5,195 nucleotides of DNA from Rhodospirillales bacterium. Its GTDB lineage: Bacteria > Pseudomonadota > Alphaproteobacteria > Reyranellales > Reyranellaceae. The notes under the pieces are model-generated. The model was not told the origin of the DNA. It saw only the letters and a list, made by a program, of their open reading frames with translations, and made no database searches. Positions within the stretch are counted from its first letter, which is position 1. Each line of letters begins with the position of its first letter. Below, piece by piece: positions 1 to 5,095 of this stretch. The stretch is taken from assembly GCA_013205335.1 (NCBI GenBank), contig JABMNB010000019.1:1-5195 (forward strand). The letters are read 5' to 3'. A program made the position numbers and the translations under genes.

Positions 1-2
1 CC

Positions 3-722
3 CTCGGCCTCGCCGCCAACGGCCAGCGCGTGGGCCTGCTCGATTGCGACATCTACGGCCCCTCCATGCCGCGCATGCTGGGCGTCACGGAGAAGCCCGA
101 GTCGACCGATGGCAAGATGCTGAAGCCGATCGAGAAGTACGGGCTCAAGACCATGTCGATCGGCTACATCGTGGCCGAGGACACGCCGATGATCTGGCGC
201 GGCCCCATGGTGTCGAGCGCGCTGGAGCAGATGCTGCGCGACGTGCAATGGGGCGAACTCGACGTGCTGGTGGTCGACATGCCGCCAGGCACCGGCGATG
301 CCCAGCTCACGCTCGCCCAGCGCGTGGCCCTGGCCGGCGCCGTCATCGTCTCGACGCCGCAGGACATCGCGCTGGTCGACGCGCGCAAGGGTCTCAGCAT
401 GTTCCGAAAGGTCGCCGTGCCGGTGCTCGGCATCGTCGAGAACATGAGCTACTTCCTCTGCCCCAAGTGCGGCGAGCGCTCGGAGATCTTCGGCCATGGC
501 GGTGCCCGCGAGGAAGCCGACAAGCTGGGCGTGCCTTTCCTTGGAGAAATCCCGCTGCATCTCGACATCCGCACCACGTCCGACAGCGGCCATCCCATCG
601 TCGTGTCGAAACCCGACAGCACCCACGCGCAGGCCTACAAGAACATCGCCGGCCGCGTGTGGAAGCAGCTCTCCGCCAACCAGCGCGGCGCCCGCAAGGC
701 GCCGAACATCGTGGTGCAGTAG
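3..722 (+). CDS. apbC: Mrp/ApbC (NBP35-like) Fe-S cluster carrier ATPase, 5'-truncated by window edge
   Basis: P-loop ATPase of the Mrp/ApbC/NBP35 family, cytosolic proteins that carry an Fe-S cluster between subunits and pass it to apoproteins. The reading frame is open from the first complete codon, so the real start and the Walker A loop lie upstream; 239 residues are visible. The segment CDIYGPSMPRMLG follows the first strand of the fold. The Walker B region DVLVVDMPPGTGD lies at about nucleotides 261-299, followed by QLTLAQ. A CPKC motif (cysteines at 459-461 and 468-470) inside NMSYFLCPKCGERSEIFGHGG is the cluster-binding pair typical of the family. The C-terminus LGVPFLGEIPL and the conserved SDSGHPIV segment are intact. 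The GTG at 30 lies inside the fold and is not the start. The stop is followed after 9 bases by a hairpin element. Family assignment is firm; the client proteins are unknown. Confidence 0.95.
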   Translation, partial: LGLAANGQRVGLLDCDIYGPSMPRMLGVTEKPESTDGKMLKPIEKYGLKTMSIGYIVAEDTPMIWRGPMVSSALEQMLRDVQWGELDVLVVDMPPGTGDAQLTLAQRVALAGAVIVSTPQDIALVDARKGLSMFRKVAVPVLGIVENMSYFLCPKCGERSEIFGHGGAREEADKLGVPFLGEIPLHLDIRTTSDSGHPIVVSKPDSTHAQAYKNIAGRVWKQLSANQRGARKAPNIVVQ

Positions 723-727
723 CCCAA

Positions 728-752
728 TGTCGTCCTGAGCGCAGCGAAGGAC
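728..752. repeat. REP-like hairpin with GNA triloop and tandem G-A mismatches
   Basis: A near-palindrome lies 9 bases after the apbC stop. Its core reads TCCT-GA-GC-GCA-GC-GA-AGGA, extended by one G-C pair (732 with 752). Outer and inner stems pair fully, the GA/GA steps form tandem G-A mismatches, and the loop is C-GCA-G. The head TGTC(R)TCC is shared with the arm at 5161-5183, and every stem difference between the two copies is compensatory. The element lies between convergent genes, so it may act as a shared 3' end structure. A mobile REP/BIME-type origin is inferred. Confidence 0.7.
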
Positions 753-782
753 CTCACCGGGCGGCCAGACACGGACCTTCGC
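744..782. repeat. Alternative inverted repeat overlapping the REP-like hairpin
   Basis: Bases 744-753 (GCGAAGGACC) pair with 773-782 (GGACCTTCGC) at 9 of 10 positions, the only mismatch being A751 with A775, around a 19-nt loop. The left arm is the right half of the hairpin at 732-752, so the two structures exclude each other. The right arm ends one base before the ATG at 784 that begins the GIY-YIG-like fragment. It may serve as a terminator or be part of a mobile unit; there is no T-run to confirm a terminator. Confidence 0.5.
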
Positions 783-783
783 G

Positions 784-823
784 ATGGGCACGCGTCAGTA
801 TTGGACCTACATCCTCACGAAAA
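784..823 (+). pseudogene. Possible remnant of a GIY-YIG endonuclease gene (N-terminal codons only)
   Basis: ATG at 784 opens MGTRQYWTYILT, which resembles the first strand of small stand-alone GIY-YIG nuclease-domain proteins; in these an aromatic pair plus VYIL precedes the GIY/YVG motif. Here the sequence after ILT becomes KTKCACGSFSG, with no GIY/YIG partner, no catalytic Arg and no Glu, and the plus-strand frame then runs antisense through the acetyltransferase gene. So only about 12 residues look ancestral. The fragment directly follows a REP-like hairpin. The match is from memory of the family and is short, so chance similarity cannot be excluded. The stop of the minus-strand acetyltransferase lies at 824-826, directly against it. 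Confidence 0.4.
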
Positions 824-1372
824 CTAAATGCGCTTGCGGGTCTTTTTCGGGCGCCAGCCGGGGCGCCATTTGCCGATCATGCCGTGCACGCCGATCATCG
901 AGCCGGCGACCAGTTCGAGCGCGAGGAAGCGGCGGTCGTCGACCCAGCCGGGAAGCTGGATGTTCAGCGCGAGATCGCGGCGGAAGCCGAACTGGTTGTA
1001 GTATTCGGGATCGCCGACCAGGATGATGCGGCTGTGGCCCAGCATGCGCGACTGCGCCATCGAATGCCACATCAGCGCCTTGCCGTAGCCAAGGCCGCGC
1101 AGTTCCGGCGCGATGGCGAGCGGGCCCAGCATGACCGCGGGCCACTTGTCGTTGATCAGGATCGGCCAGTTGCGGATCGAGGCCACCATCCTGTCCTTCT
1201 GGTCGATCGCCACGAAGCAGAGTTCGGGGATCGGCTTCACCCCCTCGCGCAGCCGGTACACCGTCTTCTGCTGGCGGTCGGGACCGAACGCCGCCTCGTT
1301 CATCTCCTCGACCCCCGCGCCGTCGCGCGACCGCTCGCGCAGCAGTCGCAGCCGGCCCGGGTCGCGGATCAC
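824..1372 (-). CDS. GNAT family N-acetyltransferase, YhbS-like
   Basis: Predicted acetyl-CoA-dependent N-acetyltransferase of 182 residues with the GNAT fold; the acetyl acceptor is unknown. Motif A is clear: the strand LGPLAIAPELRG leads into the CoA pyrophosphate loop R-G-L-G-Y-G at residues 92-97, followed by an alpha helix to about 111. The signature LVGDPEYYNQFGF at 118-130 is typical of the YhbS (COG3153) subgroup, as is AAFGPDR...TVYRLREG at 27-44. The GTG start at 1372 is chosen because it overlaps the thyX stop as GTGA (translational coupling) and supplies the first strand (LRLLRERSRD); the next ATG, codon 24, would delete that strand. The same frame stays open far upstream inside thyX, but there it encodes nothing recognisable. 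The tail PKKTRKRI is basic. It probably shares the thyX mRNA and depends on thyX translation. Confidence 0.9.
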   Translation of the reverse strand: MIRDPGRLRLLRERSRDGAGVEEMNEAAFGPDRQQKTVYRLREGVKPIPELCFVAIDQKDRMVASIRNWPILINDKWPAVMLGPLAIAPELRGLGYGKALMWHSMAQSRMLGHSRIILVGDPEYYNQFGFRRDLALNIQLPGWVDDRRFLALELVAGSMIGVHGMIGKWRPGWRPKKTRKRI

Positions 1373-2307
1373 GTCGCCTGTCCGAGAGCTACCATCAGCT
1401 CGCGCCACTCGCGGGCACTCAGGCCGCTCGACTTCTGGTCGACCTTCTCGCCGGCAAGCAGGCGCTTCACGATGGCAAGGCCGGTCTTGGAGAGATGCGT
1501 GCCCCCCATGCGATACTCCACGAAGGCGTCGTGGCTGATCGGGCACCAGCGCTTCAGCGTATCGAGCATCGTCTCGGCATAGACGCGAATTTCGTACTGC
1601 GCATGCGCATCGGCTCGCAGCGACAGGAAGTGCATGAGGTTGTGGAGGTTCGTCTTCCAGTACCACTGCGTATAGAATCCGAGCGACAGGTTCATGCGTG
1701 CCAGCTCGCGGGCGAGACCGGAGCGCTCGGGGTCGAGCGGCGCCCCGCCCTCGCCTTCGTTCAGCATCTCCAGGTAATGCTCGTAGACCAGCTCGGCGTC
1801 CTTCTTCAGCAGGCTGAAGACGCGCTCGGCTTCCTTGCCTGCCAGGACGGCGTCGCGGCCCTGCCGGTTCATCGCGCTCTGGGCCGCCAGATGCTCGGGC
1901 TTGGGAACGTAGAACTCGTTGTCGAGGATCGAGTAGCGCGCGGAGTATTCGTTCACGTTGGCGGTGCGATGGCGGATCCACTGCCGTGCCACGAAGATCG
2001 GCAGCTTCACGTGGTACTTGATCTCGCACATCTCGAACGGCGTCGTGTGGCGGTGCCGCATGAGATAGTTGATGAGCCCGCGATCCTCGCTCACCTTTTT
2101 TGTGCCGCGGCCGTAGCTGACACGGGCGGCCTGCACCACGGCGGCATCGTCGCCCATATAGTCGACGACGCGGACGAAGCCGTGATCGAGCACGGGCAGC
2201 GCCTGGTAGAGGATCTCCTCCAGCGCCGGGGCGACGGGCCGCAGGGTCGGCTGGGTGCCGGCCCGCGCCTGGTCGATTTCAGCCTGCTGGTCGCTCGAGA
2301 GGGGCAT
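1369..2307 (-). CDS. thyX: FAD-dependent thymidylate synthase ThyX
   Basis: Flavin-dependent thymidylate synthase: converts dUMP to dTMP with methylenetetrahydrofolate as carbon donor and NADPH/FAD as reductant, with no need for dihydrofolate recycling. The 312-residue product carries the ThyX signature RHR-x7-S as RHRTANVNEYS at residues 112-122, preceded by Q109 (QWIRHR). RHRHTTPFE at 84-92 is the conserved flavin/dUMP-site segment. The C-terminal half has LHNLMHFLSLR (221-231) and AQYEIR (236-241), matching the family's dUMP-binding end. S122 is the conserved serine of the motif. The length suits the longer proteobacterial form, with about 40 extra N-terminal residues. ATG at 2307 is preceded by AAGGA on the minus strand (2318-2322, 10-nt spacer). 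The 3' end overlaps the GNAT gene by 4 bases. It is divergent from ssrA. No thyA is visible, but the window is too small to say whether one exists. Confidence 0.97.
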   Translation of the reverse strand: MPLSSDQQAEIDQARAGTQPTLRPVAPALEEILYQALPVLDHGFVRVVDYMGDDAAVVQAARVSYGRGTKKVSEDRGLINYLMRHRHTTPFEMCEIKYHVKLPIFVARQWIRHRTANVNEYSARYSILDNEFYVPKPEHLAAQSAMNRQGRDAVLAGKEAERVFSLLKKDAELVYEHYLEMLNEGEGGAPLDPERSGLARELARMNLSLGFYTQWYWKTNLHNLMHFLSLRADAHAQYEIRVYAETMLDTLKRWCPISHDAFVEYRMGGTHLSKTGLAIVKRLLAGEKVDQKSSGLSAREWRELMVALGQAT

Positions 2308-2446
2308 CGGTTCGTTGTCCTTGTTTGCGCCGGACTTTATGGGCGCGGCGGACGCTGGGCCATGGGGAAATATCCGGCCACCCGGCTCGGAAATGAGGCC
2401 CGAGGGACGCCTTCAAAAAGCCGGCGGAAGCGCCTATATAGGGCGG
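2308..2446. other. Divergent thyX / ssrA intergenic spacer
   Basis: This 139-bp spacer must hold the promoters of both thyX (leftward) and ssrA (rightward). The thyX ribosome binding site is at 2318-2322, and a weak minus-strand -10-like CATAAA lies at 2341-2336 without a convincing -35. The ssrA promoter candidate is listed separately. I see no ORF, riboswitch or strong operator here; CCTATATAGG at 2433-2442 is a 10-bp palindrome that coincides with the proposed ssrA -10. Confidence 0.5.
2412..2440 (+). promoter_or_regulatory. Candidate sigma70-type promoter for ssrA
   Basis: TTCAAA (2412-2417) and TATATA (2435-2440) are separated by 17 bp, each matching 4 of 6 consensus positions (TTGACA, TATAAT). 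Transcription would start near 2447, just ahead of the acceptor piece and a GAAA-capped hairpin. Placement relative to the RNA gene is the main support; no experimental start is known to me. Confidence 0.4.
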
Positions 2447-2526
2447 GTCGGGAAACCGGCTATGGCGATAAACGCCGCGTGACATAAGCGTTTCGGACCC
2501 GGGGGCAGTACCCGGCGCCTCCACCA

Positions 2527-2555
2527 TTCCTTCTCCGCCTCCGGGCGGAACCGAT
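2527..2555 (+). other. ssrA: tmRNA intervening segment removed during processing
   Basis: This 29-nt stretch lies between the CCA end of the acceptor piece and the G1 of the coding piece and must be excised to give the two-piece RNA. It holds a 6-bp hairpin, TCCGCC-TCCG-GGCGGA (2534-2549), with a UNCG-type tetraloop closed by C-G. With the acceptor stem formed, this spacer is a hairpin loop on its end, suited to cleavage by tRNA-type processing enzymes (RNase P at the 5' side of 2556 is expected from general tmRNA knowledge). Confidence 0.8.
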
Positions 2556-2637
2556 GGGGGCGAACCAGGATCGACGAGCGTGGTAAAGACGCGGTTTTTG
2601 CCCGGTATGGTTCCGCCGTGACGGGCCATTCACAAGT

Positions 2638-2676
2638 GCTAACGATAACACCGTTACACTCGCTGCTGCCGCCTAA
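2638..2676 (+). other. ssrA: tmRNA tag reading frame: ANDNTVTLAAAA
   Basis: Resume codon GCT followed by AAC GAT AAC ACC GTT ACA CTC GCT GCT GCC GCC and TAA gives ANDNTVTLAAAA. With the alanine from the charged tmRNA the tag is A+ANDNTVTLAAAA. The start ANDN matches alphaproteobacterial tags, and the terminal small hydrophobic residues replace the usual LAA/VAA degron end. The frame is fixed by the PK1 spacing, the ACAAGT upstream of the resume codon and the stop inside helix 5. It is a peptide-tag template, not an independent gene: it has no start codon or ribosome binding site. Confidence 0.88.
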
Positions 2677-2698
2677 ACAGCGGACGTAAGCGCGGTTC

Positions 2699-2735
2699 GG
2701 GGGGCACCGGGCAACAGAAGCCCCCCACTTTCCTC
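2699..2735 (+). terminator. GC-rich hairpin at the 3' end of ssrA, probable terminator
   Basis: GGGGGGC (2699-2705) pairs perfectly with GCCCCCC (2720-2726) around a 14-nt loop and is followed by ACTTTCCTCCTC, a pyrimidine stretch with only a short T-run. Position after the tag helix and strength of the stem favour an intrinsic terminator or a 3' processing boundary for the coding piece. The lack of a real U-tract keeps confidence moderate. Confidence 0.55.
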
Positions 2736-2759
2736 CTCAGACACCCCACTTTCTTTCTC

Positions 2760-2779
2760 GGCAATTGACGGCTATTGCC
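2760..2779. repeat. Short inverted repeat upstream of sspB
   Basis: GGCAAT (2760-2765) and ATTGCC (2774-2779) form a 6-bp inverted repeat with an 8-nt centre, 55 bases before the chosen sspB start. A TTGACG at 2765-2770 overlaps it and could be a -35, but I find no good -10 at 16-18 bp. It may be an operator or chance. Confidence 0.25.
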
Positions 2780-2834
2780 ATCGTTGACTCTCCTGCATCG
2801 CAGGTCGATGCTTTCACGAAATTTCCGACAGGCC

Positions 2835-3395
2835 ATGAACGATCGCTTTCACTATGACGCTCTCGTCGACGATGCGCTGCGCAGCGTCGTTCGACGCGTG
2901 CTCACTCAGGTCGCGGAAACGGGGCTGCCGGGCTCGCACCATTTCTACATCAGCTTCCGCAGCACCGATCCCGACGTCGAGATGCCGGAGTATCTGCGCG
3001 CCAAATATCCAGAAGAGATGACGATCGTCCTTCAGCATCAGTACTGGGACCTGATCATCAGCGACACGACCTTCGAGGTGACGGTCAGCTTCAACAAGCG
3101 TCAGGAGCACATCAAGGTCCCGTTCGCCGCGCTCTCGGCCTTCGTCGATCCTTCGGTACGCTTCGGCCTGCAGTTCGATCGCCGCGACAAGGCTACTGGA
3201 GACAAGGTTACCGCCGACAGGCCGGAGGGTGCTTCCGCACCGACGCCACTGCCCGTGCCGGAAAAACGGCCTCCGACGCCCGCTCAGGCGGGTCAGGACA
3301 CCGAGATCGAGGGCGAGGCGGCGACCGCCGAACCGGCCAAGCCCGAGGACGCGGCCTCCAAGGTGGTCAAGCTCGACAGCTTCCGAAAGAAGTAG
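2835..3395 (+). CDS. sspB: SspB-family ClpXP adaptor (alphaproteobacterial type)
   Basis: SspB binds ssrA-tagged and some other substrates and tethers them to the ClpX unfoldase, speeding ClpXP degradation in the cytosol. The 186-residue product has the alpha-type substrate-binding domain at about 1-115, with YPEEMTIVLQHQYWDL (58-73) and VPFAALSAFVDPSVRFGLQF (95-114) the most recognisable stretches. A Pro/Ala/Glu-rich, probably disordered linker spans 116-174. The last residues, KVVKLDSFRKK, fit the ClpX-binding tail of alpha SspBs. The frame is open back to a TTG at 2775, with another ATG at 2808. I chose ATG 2835 because MNDRFHYDALVDDALR aligns with the usual family N-terminus; its ribosome binding site is poor (AGG only 2 nt upstream), so 2808 (AGG at 2802-2804) remains possible. 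It lies about 100 nt after ssrA, which makes the tag it recognises. Confidence 0.93.
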   Translation: MNDRFHYDALVDDALRSVVRRVLTQVAETGLPGSHHFYISFRSTDPDVEMPEYLRAKYPEEMTIVLQHQYWDLIISDTTFEVTVSFNKRQEHIKVPFAALSAFVDPSVRFGLQFDRRDKATGDKVTADRPEGASAPTPLPVPEKRPPTPAQAGQDTEIEGEAATAEPAKPEDAASKVVKLDSFRKK

Positions 3396-3448
3396 GTAGA
3401 CGCCGCGACGCCGCTGCGGCAGGAAACCGGCGCCCCGCGAGGGTCGCC

Positions 3449-3453
3449 AGGAG
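3449..3453 (+). promoter_or_regulatory. Ribosome binding site of fumA
   Basis: AGGAG lies 7 nt before ATG 3461, a near-ideal Shine-Dalgarno that fixes the fumarase start. The 65-nt gap after sspB has no evident terminator, so read-through from sspB is possible. Confidence 0.8.
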
Positions 3454-3460
3454 AAGACGC

Positions 3461-5077
3461 ATGCCCGAATTCCAGTTCCAGGAAATGTTCCCGAGCCACG
3501 AGGACACGACGTCCTACCGGAAGCTCACCTCCGATTTCGTCGGAACGGCCACGTTCAACGGCCGCGACGTGCTGACGGTCGAGCCCGAGGCGCTGACCAC
3601 CCTGACGGCCGCGGCCTTCCACGACATCTCCCACCTGCTGCGCCCGGGCCATCTCCAGCAACTGCGCAACATCCTCGACGACGGCGAGGCCTCGCCCAAC
3701 GACCGCTACGTGGCGCTCGAGCTCCTGAAGAACGCCAACATCTCGGCCGGGGGCATACTGCCAATGTGCCAGGACACCGGCACCGCGATCGTCATGGGCA
3801 AAAAGGGCCAGGCCGTGTGGACCGGCGGCGGCGACGAGGCCGCGATCGCCAGGGGCGTCTACAAGACCTACACCGAGACCAACCTGCGCTATTCGCAGGT
3901 TTCGCCGCTGTCGATGTTCAAGGAAGTACAGACCGGCACCAACCTGCCGGCGCAGATCGACATCTATGCGACCGACGGCGACGCCTACAAATTCCTGTTC
4001 GTCGCCAAGGGCGGCGGCTCGGCCAACAAGACCTATCTGCACCAGCAGACACCGGCCGTGCTGAACGAGGCCTCGCTGCTCAAGTTCCTCGACACACAGA
4101 TCCGCACGCTGGGCACCGCCGCCTGCCCGCCCTACCACCTGGCTATCGTGGTCGGCGGCACATCGGCGGAGATGAACCTCAAGACAGTGAAGCTTGCCTC
4201 GACGCGCTACCTCGACGACCTGCCGGGCGAGGGCAACGACAAGGGCGTCGCCATCCGTGACCGCGAGATGGAGCAGAAGGTGCTCGAGCTGACGCGCCAG
4301 ATGGGCATCGGCGCGCAGTTCGGCGGCAAGTATTTCTGCCACGACGTGCGCGTGATCCGCATCGCCCGCCACGGCGCCTCGGTGCCGATCGGCATCGGCG
4401 TCTCCTGCTCCGCCGATCGCCAGGCCGTGGGCAAGATCACCCGGGACGGTGTCTTCCTCGAACAGCTCGAAACCAATCCGGCGCACTTCCTGCCCGACGT
4501 CGAGCCGACCCAGCTTTCCGGCGCCGTCGTCTCGGTCGACCTGAACAAGGGCATGGCGCACACGCTGTCGGTGCTGACGAAGCATCCCGTGAAGACCCGC
4601 GTGAACCTGAGCGGCACGCTCATCGTGGCACGCGATTCGGCGCACGCGAAGCTCAAGGAGCGCCTCGACCGCGGAGAGGGCCTGCCGGACTATTTCAAGC
4701 AGTTCCCGGTCTACTACGCCGGCCCCGCGAAAACGCCCGCCGGCATGGCCTCGGGTTCGTTCGGCCCGACCACCGCCGGCCGTATGGACTCGTACGTCGA
4801 CCTCTTCCAGGCCAATGGCGGCTCGATGGTCATGCTGGCCAAGGGCAACCGCTCGAAGCAGGTCGTCGACGCCTGCCGGAAGCACAAGGGCTTCTATCTC
4901 GGCTCGATCGGCGGCCCGGCGGCGATCCTGGCGCAGGACGTGATCAAGAAGGTCGAGGTGCTGGAGTATCCGGAGCTCGGCATGGAAGCGATCTGGCGCA
5001 TCCAGGTCGAGAACTTCCCGGCCTTCATCATCACCGACGACAAGGGCAACGACTTCTTCAGCGACCTGAAGATCTGA
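3461..5077 (+). CDS. fumA: Class I [4Fe-4S] fumarate hydratase (FumA/FumB type)
   Basis: Iron-sulfur fumarase that interconverts fumarate and L-malate in the TCA cycle, cytosolic. The single-chain product of 538 residues is close to the 548 of E. coli FumA. The three cluster-ligand cysteines are C103 (GGILPMCQDTGTA), C222 (TAACPPYHLAIVVGGTSAE) and C316 (GVSCSADRQ), with the same mutual spacing as Cys105, Cys224 and Cys318 of FumA. The N-terminal alpha domain (about 1-340) is followed by the beta domain with LSGTLIVARDSAHAKL (383-398) and PVYYAGPAKTPAGMASGSFG (416-435), the latter ending in TTAGRMDSYVDL. No part is missing. The labile cluster makes the enzyme sensitive to superoxide and iron limitation (family knowledge). 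It has its own strong ribosome binding site and lies 65 nt after sspB, so the two may be co-transcribed, though no functional link is evident. The 3' end is followed 18 nt later by a large inverted repeat. Confidence 0.97.
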   Translation: MPEFQFQEMFPSHEDTTSYRKLTSDFVGTATFNGRDVLTVEPEALTTLTAAAFHDISHLLRPGHLQQLRNILDDGEASPNDRYVALELLKNANISAGGILPMCQDTGTAIVMGKKGQAVWTGGGDEAAIARGVYKTYTETNLRYSQVSPLSMFKEVQTGTNLPAQIDIYATDGDAYKFLFVAKGGGSANKTYLHQQTPAVLNEASLLKFLDTQIRTLGTAACPPYHLAIVVGGTSAEMNLKTVKLASTRYLDDLPGEGNDKGVAIRDREMEQKVLELTRQMGIGAQFGGKYFCHDVRVIRIARHGASVPIGIGVSCSADRQAVGKITRDGVFLEQLETNPAHFLPDVEPTQLSGAVVSVDLNKGMAHTLSVLTKHPVKTRVNLSGTLIVARDSAHAKLKERLDRGEGLPDYFKQFPVYYAGPAKTPAGMASGSFGPTTAGRMDSYVDLFQANGGSMVMLAKGNRSKQVVDACRKHKGFYLGSIGGPAAILAQDVIKKVEVLEYPELGMEAIWRIQVENFPAFIITDDKGNDFFSDLKI

Positions 5078-5095
5078 GGCTTGAGGTAAAGGTCC

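Larger units (their letters stand above)
2447..2735 (+). ncRNA. ssrA: Circularly permuted two-piece tmRNA (alphaproteobacterial ssrA)
   Basis: tmRNA rescues ribosomes stalled on broken mRNA and adds a degradation tag. The gene is permuted: the 3' acceptor piece comes first and ends in encoded CCA at 2526; the 5' coding piece starts at 2556. The 7-bp acceptor stem forms between GGGGGCG (2556-2562) and CGCCTCC (2516-2522) and includes G3-U70, the alanine identity pair, with A73 at 2523. The T-arm is CCGGG/CCCGG (2499-2503, 2511-2515) and is aligned after GGAC exactly as in E. coli tmRNA. AACCAGGATCGACG after the 5' strand matches the conserved start of tmRNAs. PK1 is an H-type pseudoknot: 2591-2594 with 2613-2616, and 2600-2604 with 2622-2626. 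It ends 11 nt before the resume codon GCT at 2638. CGCTG (2661-2665) and CAGCG (2678-2682) form the helix around the tag stop. The 5' limit, about 2447, rests on the promoter guess; a GAAA-capped stem lies at 2447-2460. The processed 3' end is unknown. Confidence 0.92.

Noticed and set aside
44..1582. A 512-codon open frame on the plus strand
   Set aside because: It runs out of frame over apbC and antisense to the GNAT gene and thyX; the product is Arg/Ala/His-rich with no domain, typical of shadow frames in GC-rich DNA.
1373..2029. An N-terminal extension of the GNAT gene inside thyX (a 401-codon frame)
   Set aside because: The 219 extra codons overlap thyX in another frame and encode Arg-rich sequence; the GTGA overlap at 1372 and the GNAT fold fix the start.
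1495..2487. A 330-codon plus-strand frame over thyX
   Set aside because: It is antisense to thyX and runs into the tmRNA gene; no domain or ribosome binding site supports it.
2470..2493. Local stem AAACGC/GCGTTT in the acceptor piece as a settled structure
   Set aside because: The pairing is exact, but 2488-2494 can also pair with 2576-2581 of the coding piece as the expected helix 2, so I do not assign it one fixed role.
2500..2560. An integration (att) site at the ssrA 3' end
   Set aside because: ssrA is a frequent integration target, but I see no integrase and no second copy of the CCA-end sequence within the window.
2279..2651. Minus-strand frames of 116 and 63 codons
   Set aside because: They cover the structured tmRNA gene and its promoter; the RNA explains the sequence.
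2765..2812. A sigma70 promoter for sspB using TTGACG at 2765
   Set aside because: The -35 is good, but the sequence 16-18 bp downstream (around CTCTCC) does not resemble a -10.
3293..4885. A 530-codon open frame antisense to sspB end and fumA
   Set aside because: It mirrors the codon structure of a well-supported fumarase; the product is low-complexity and has no recognisable motif.
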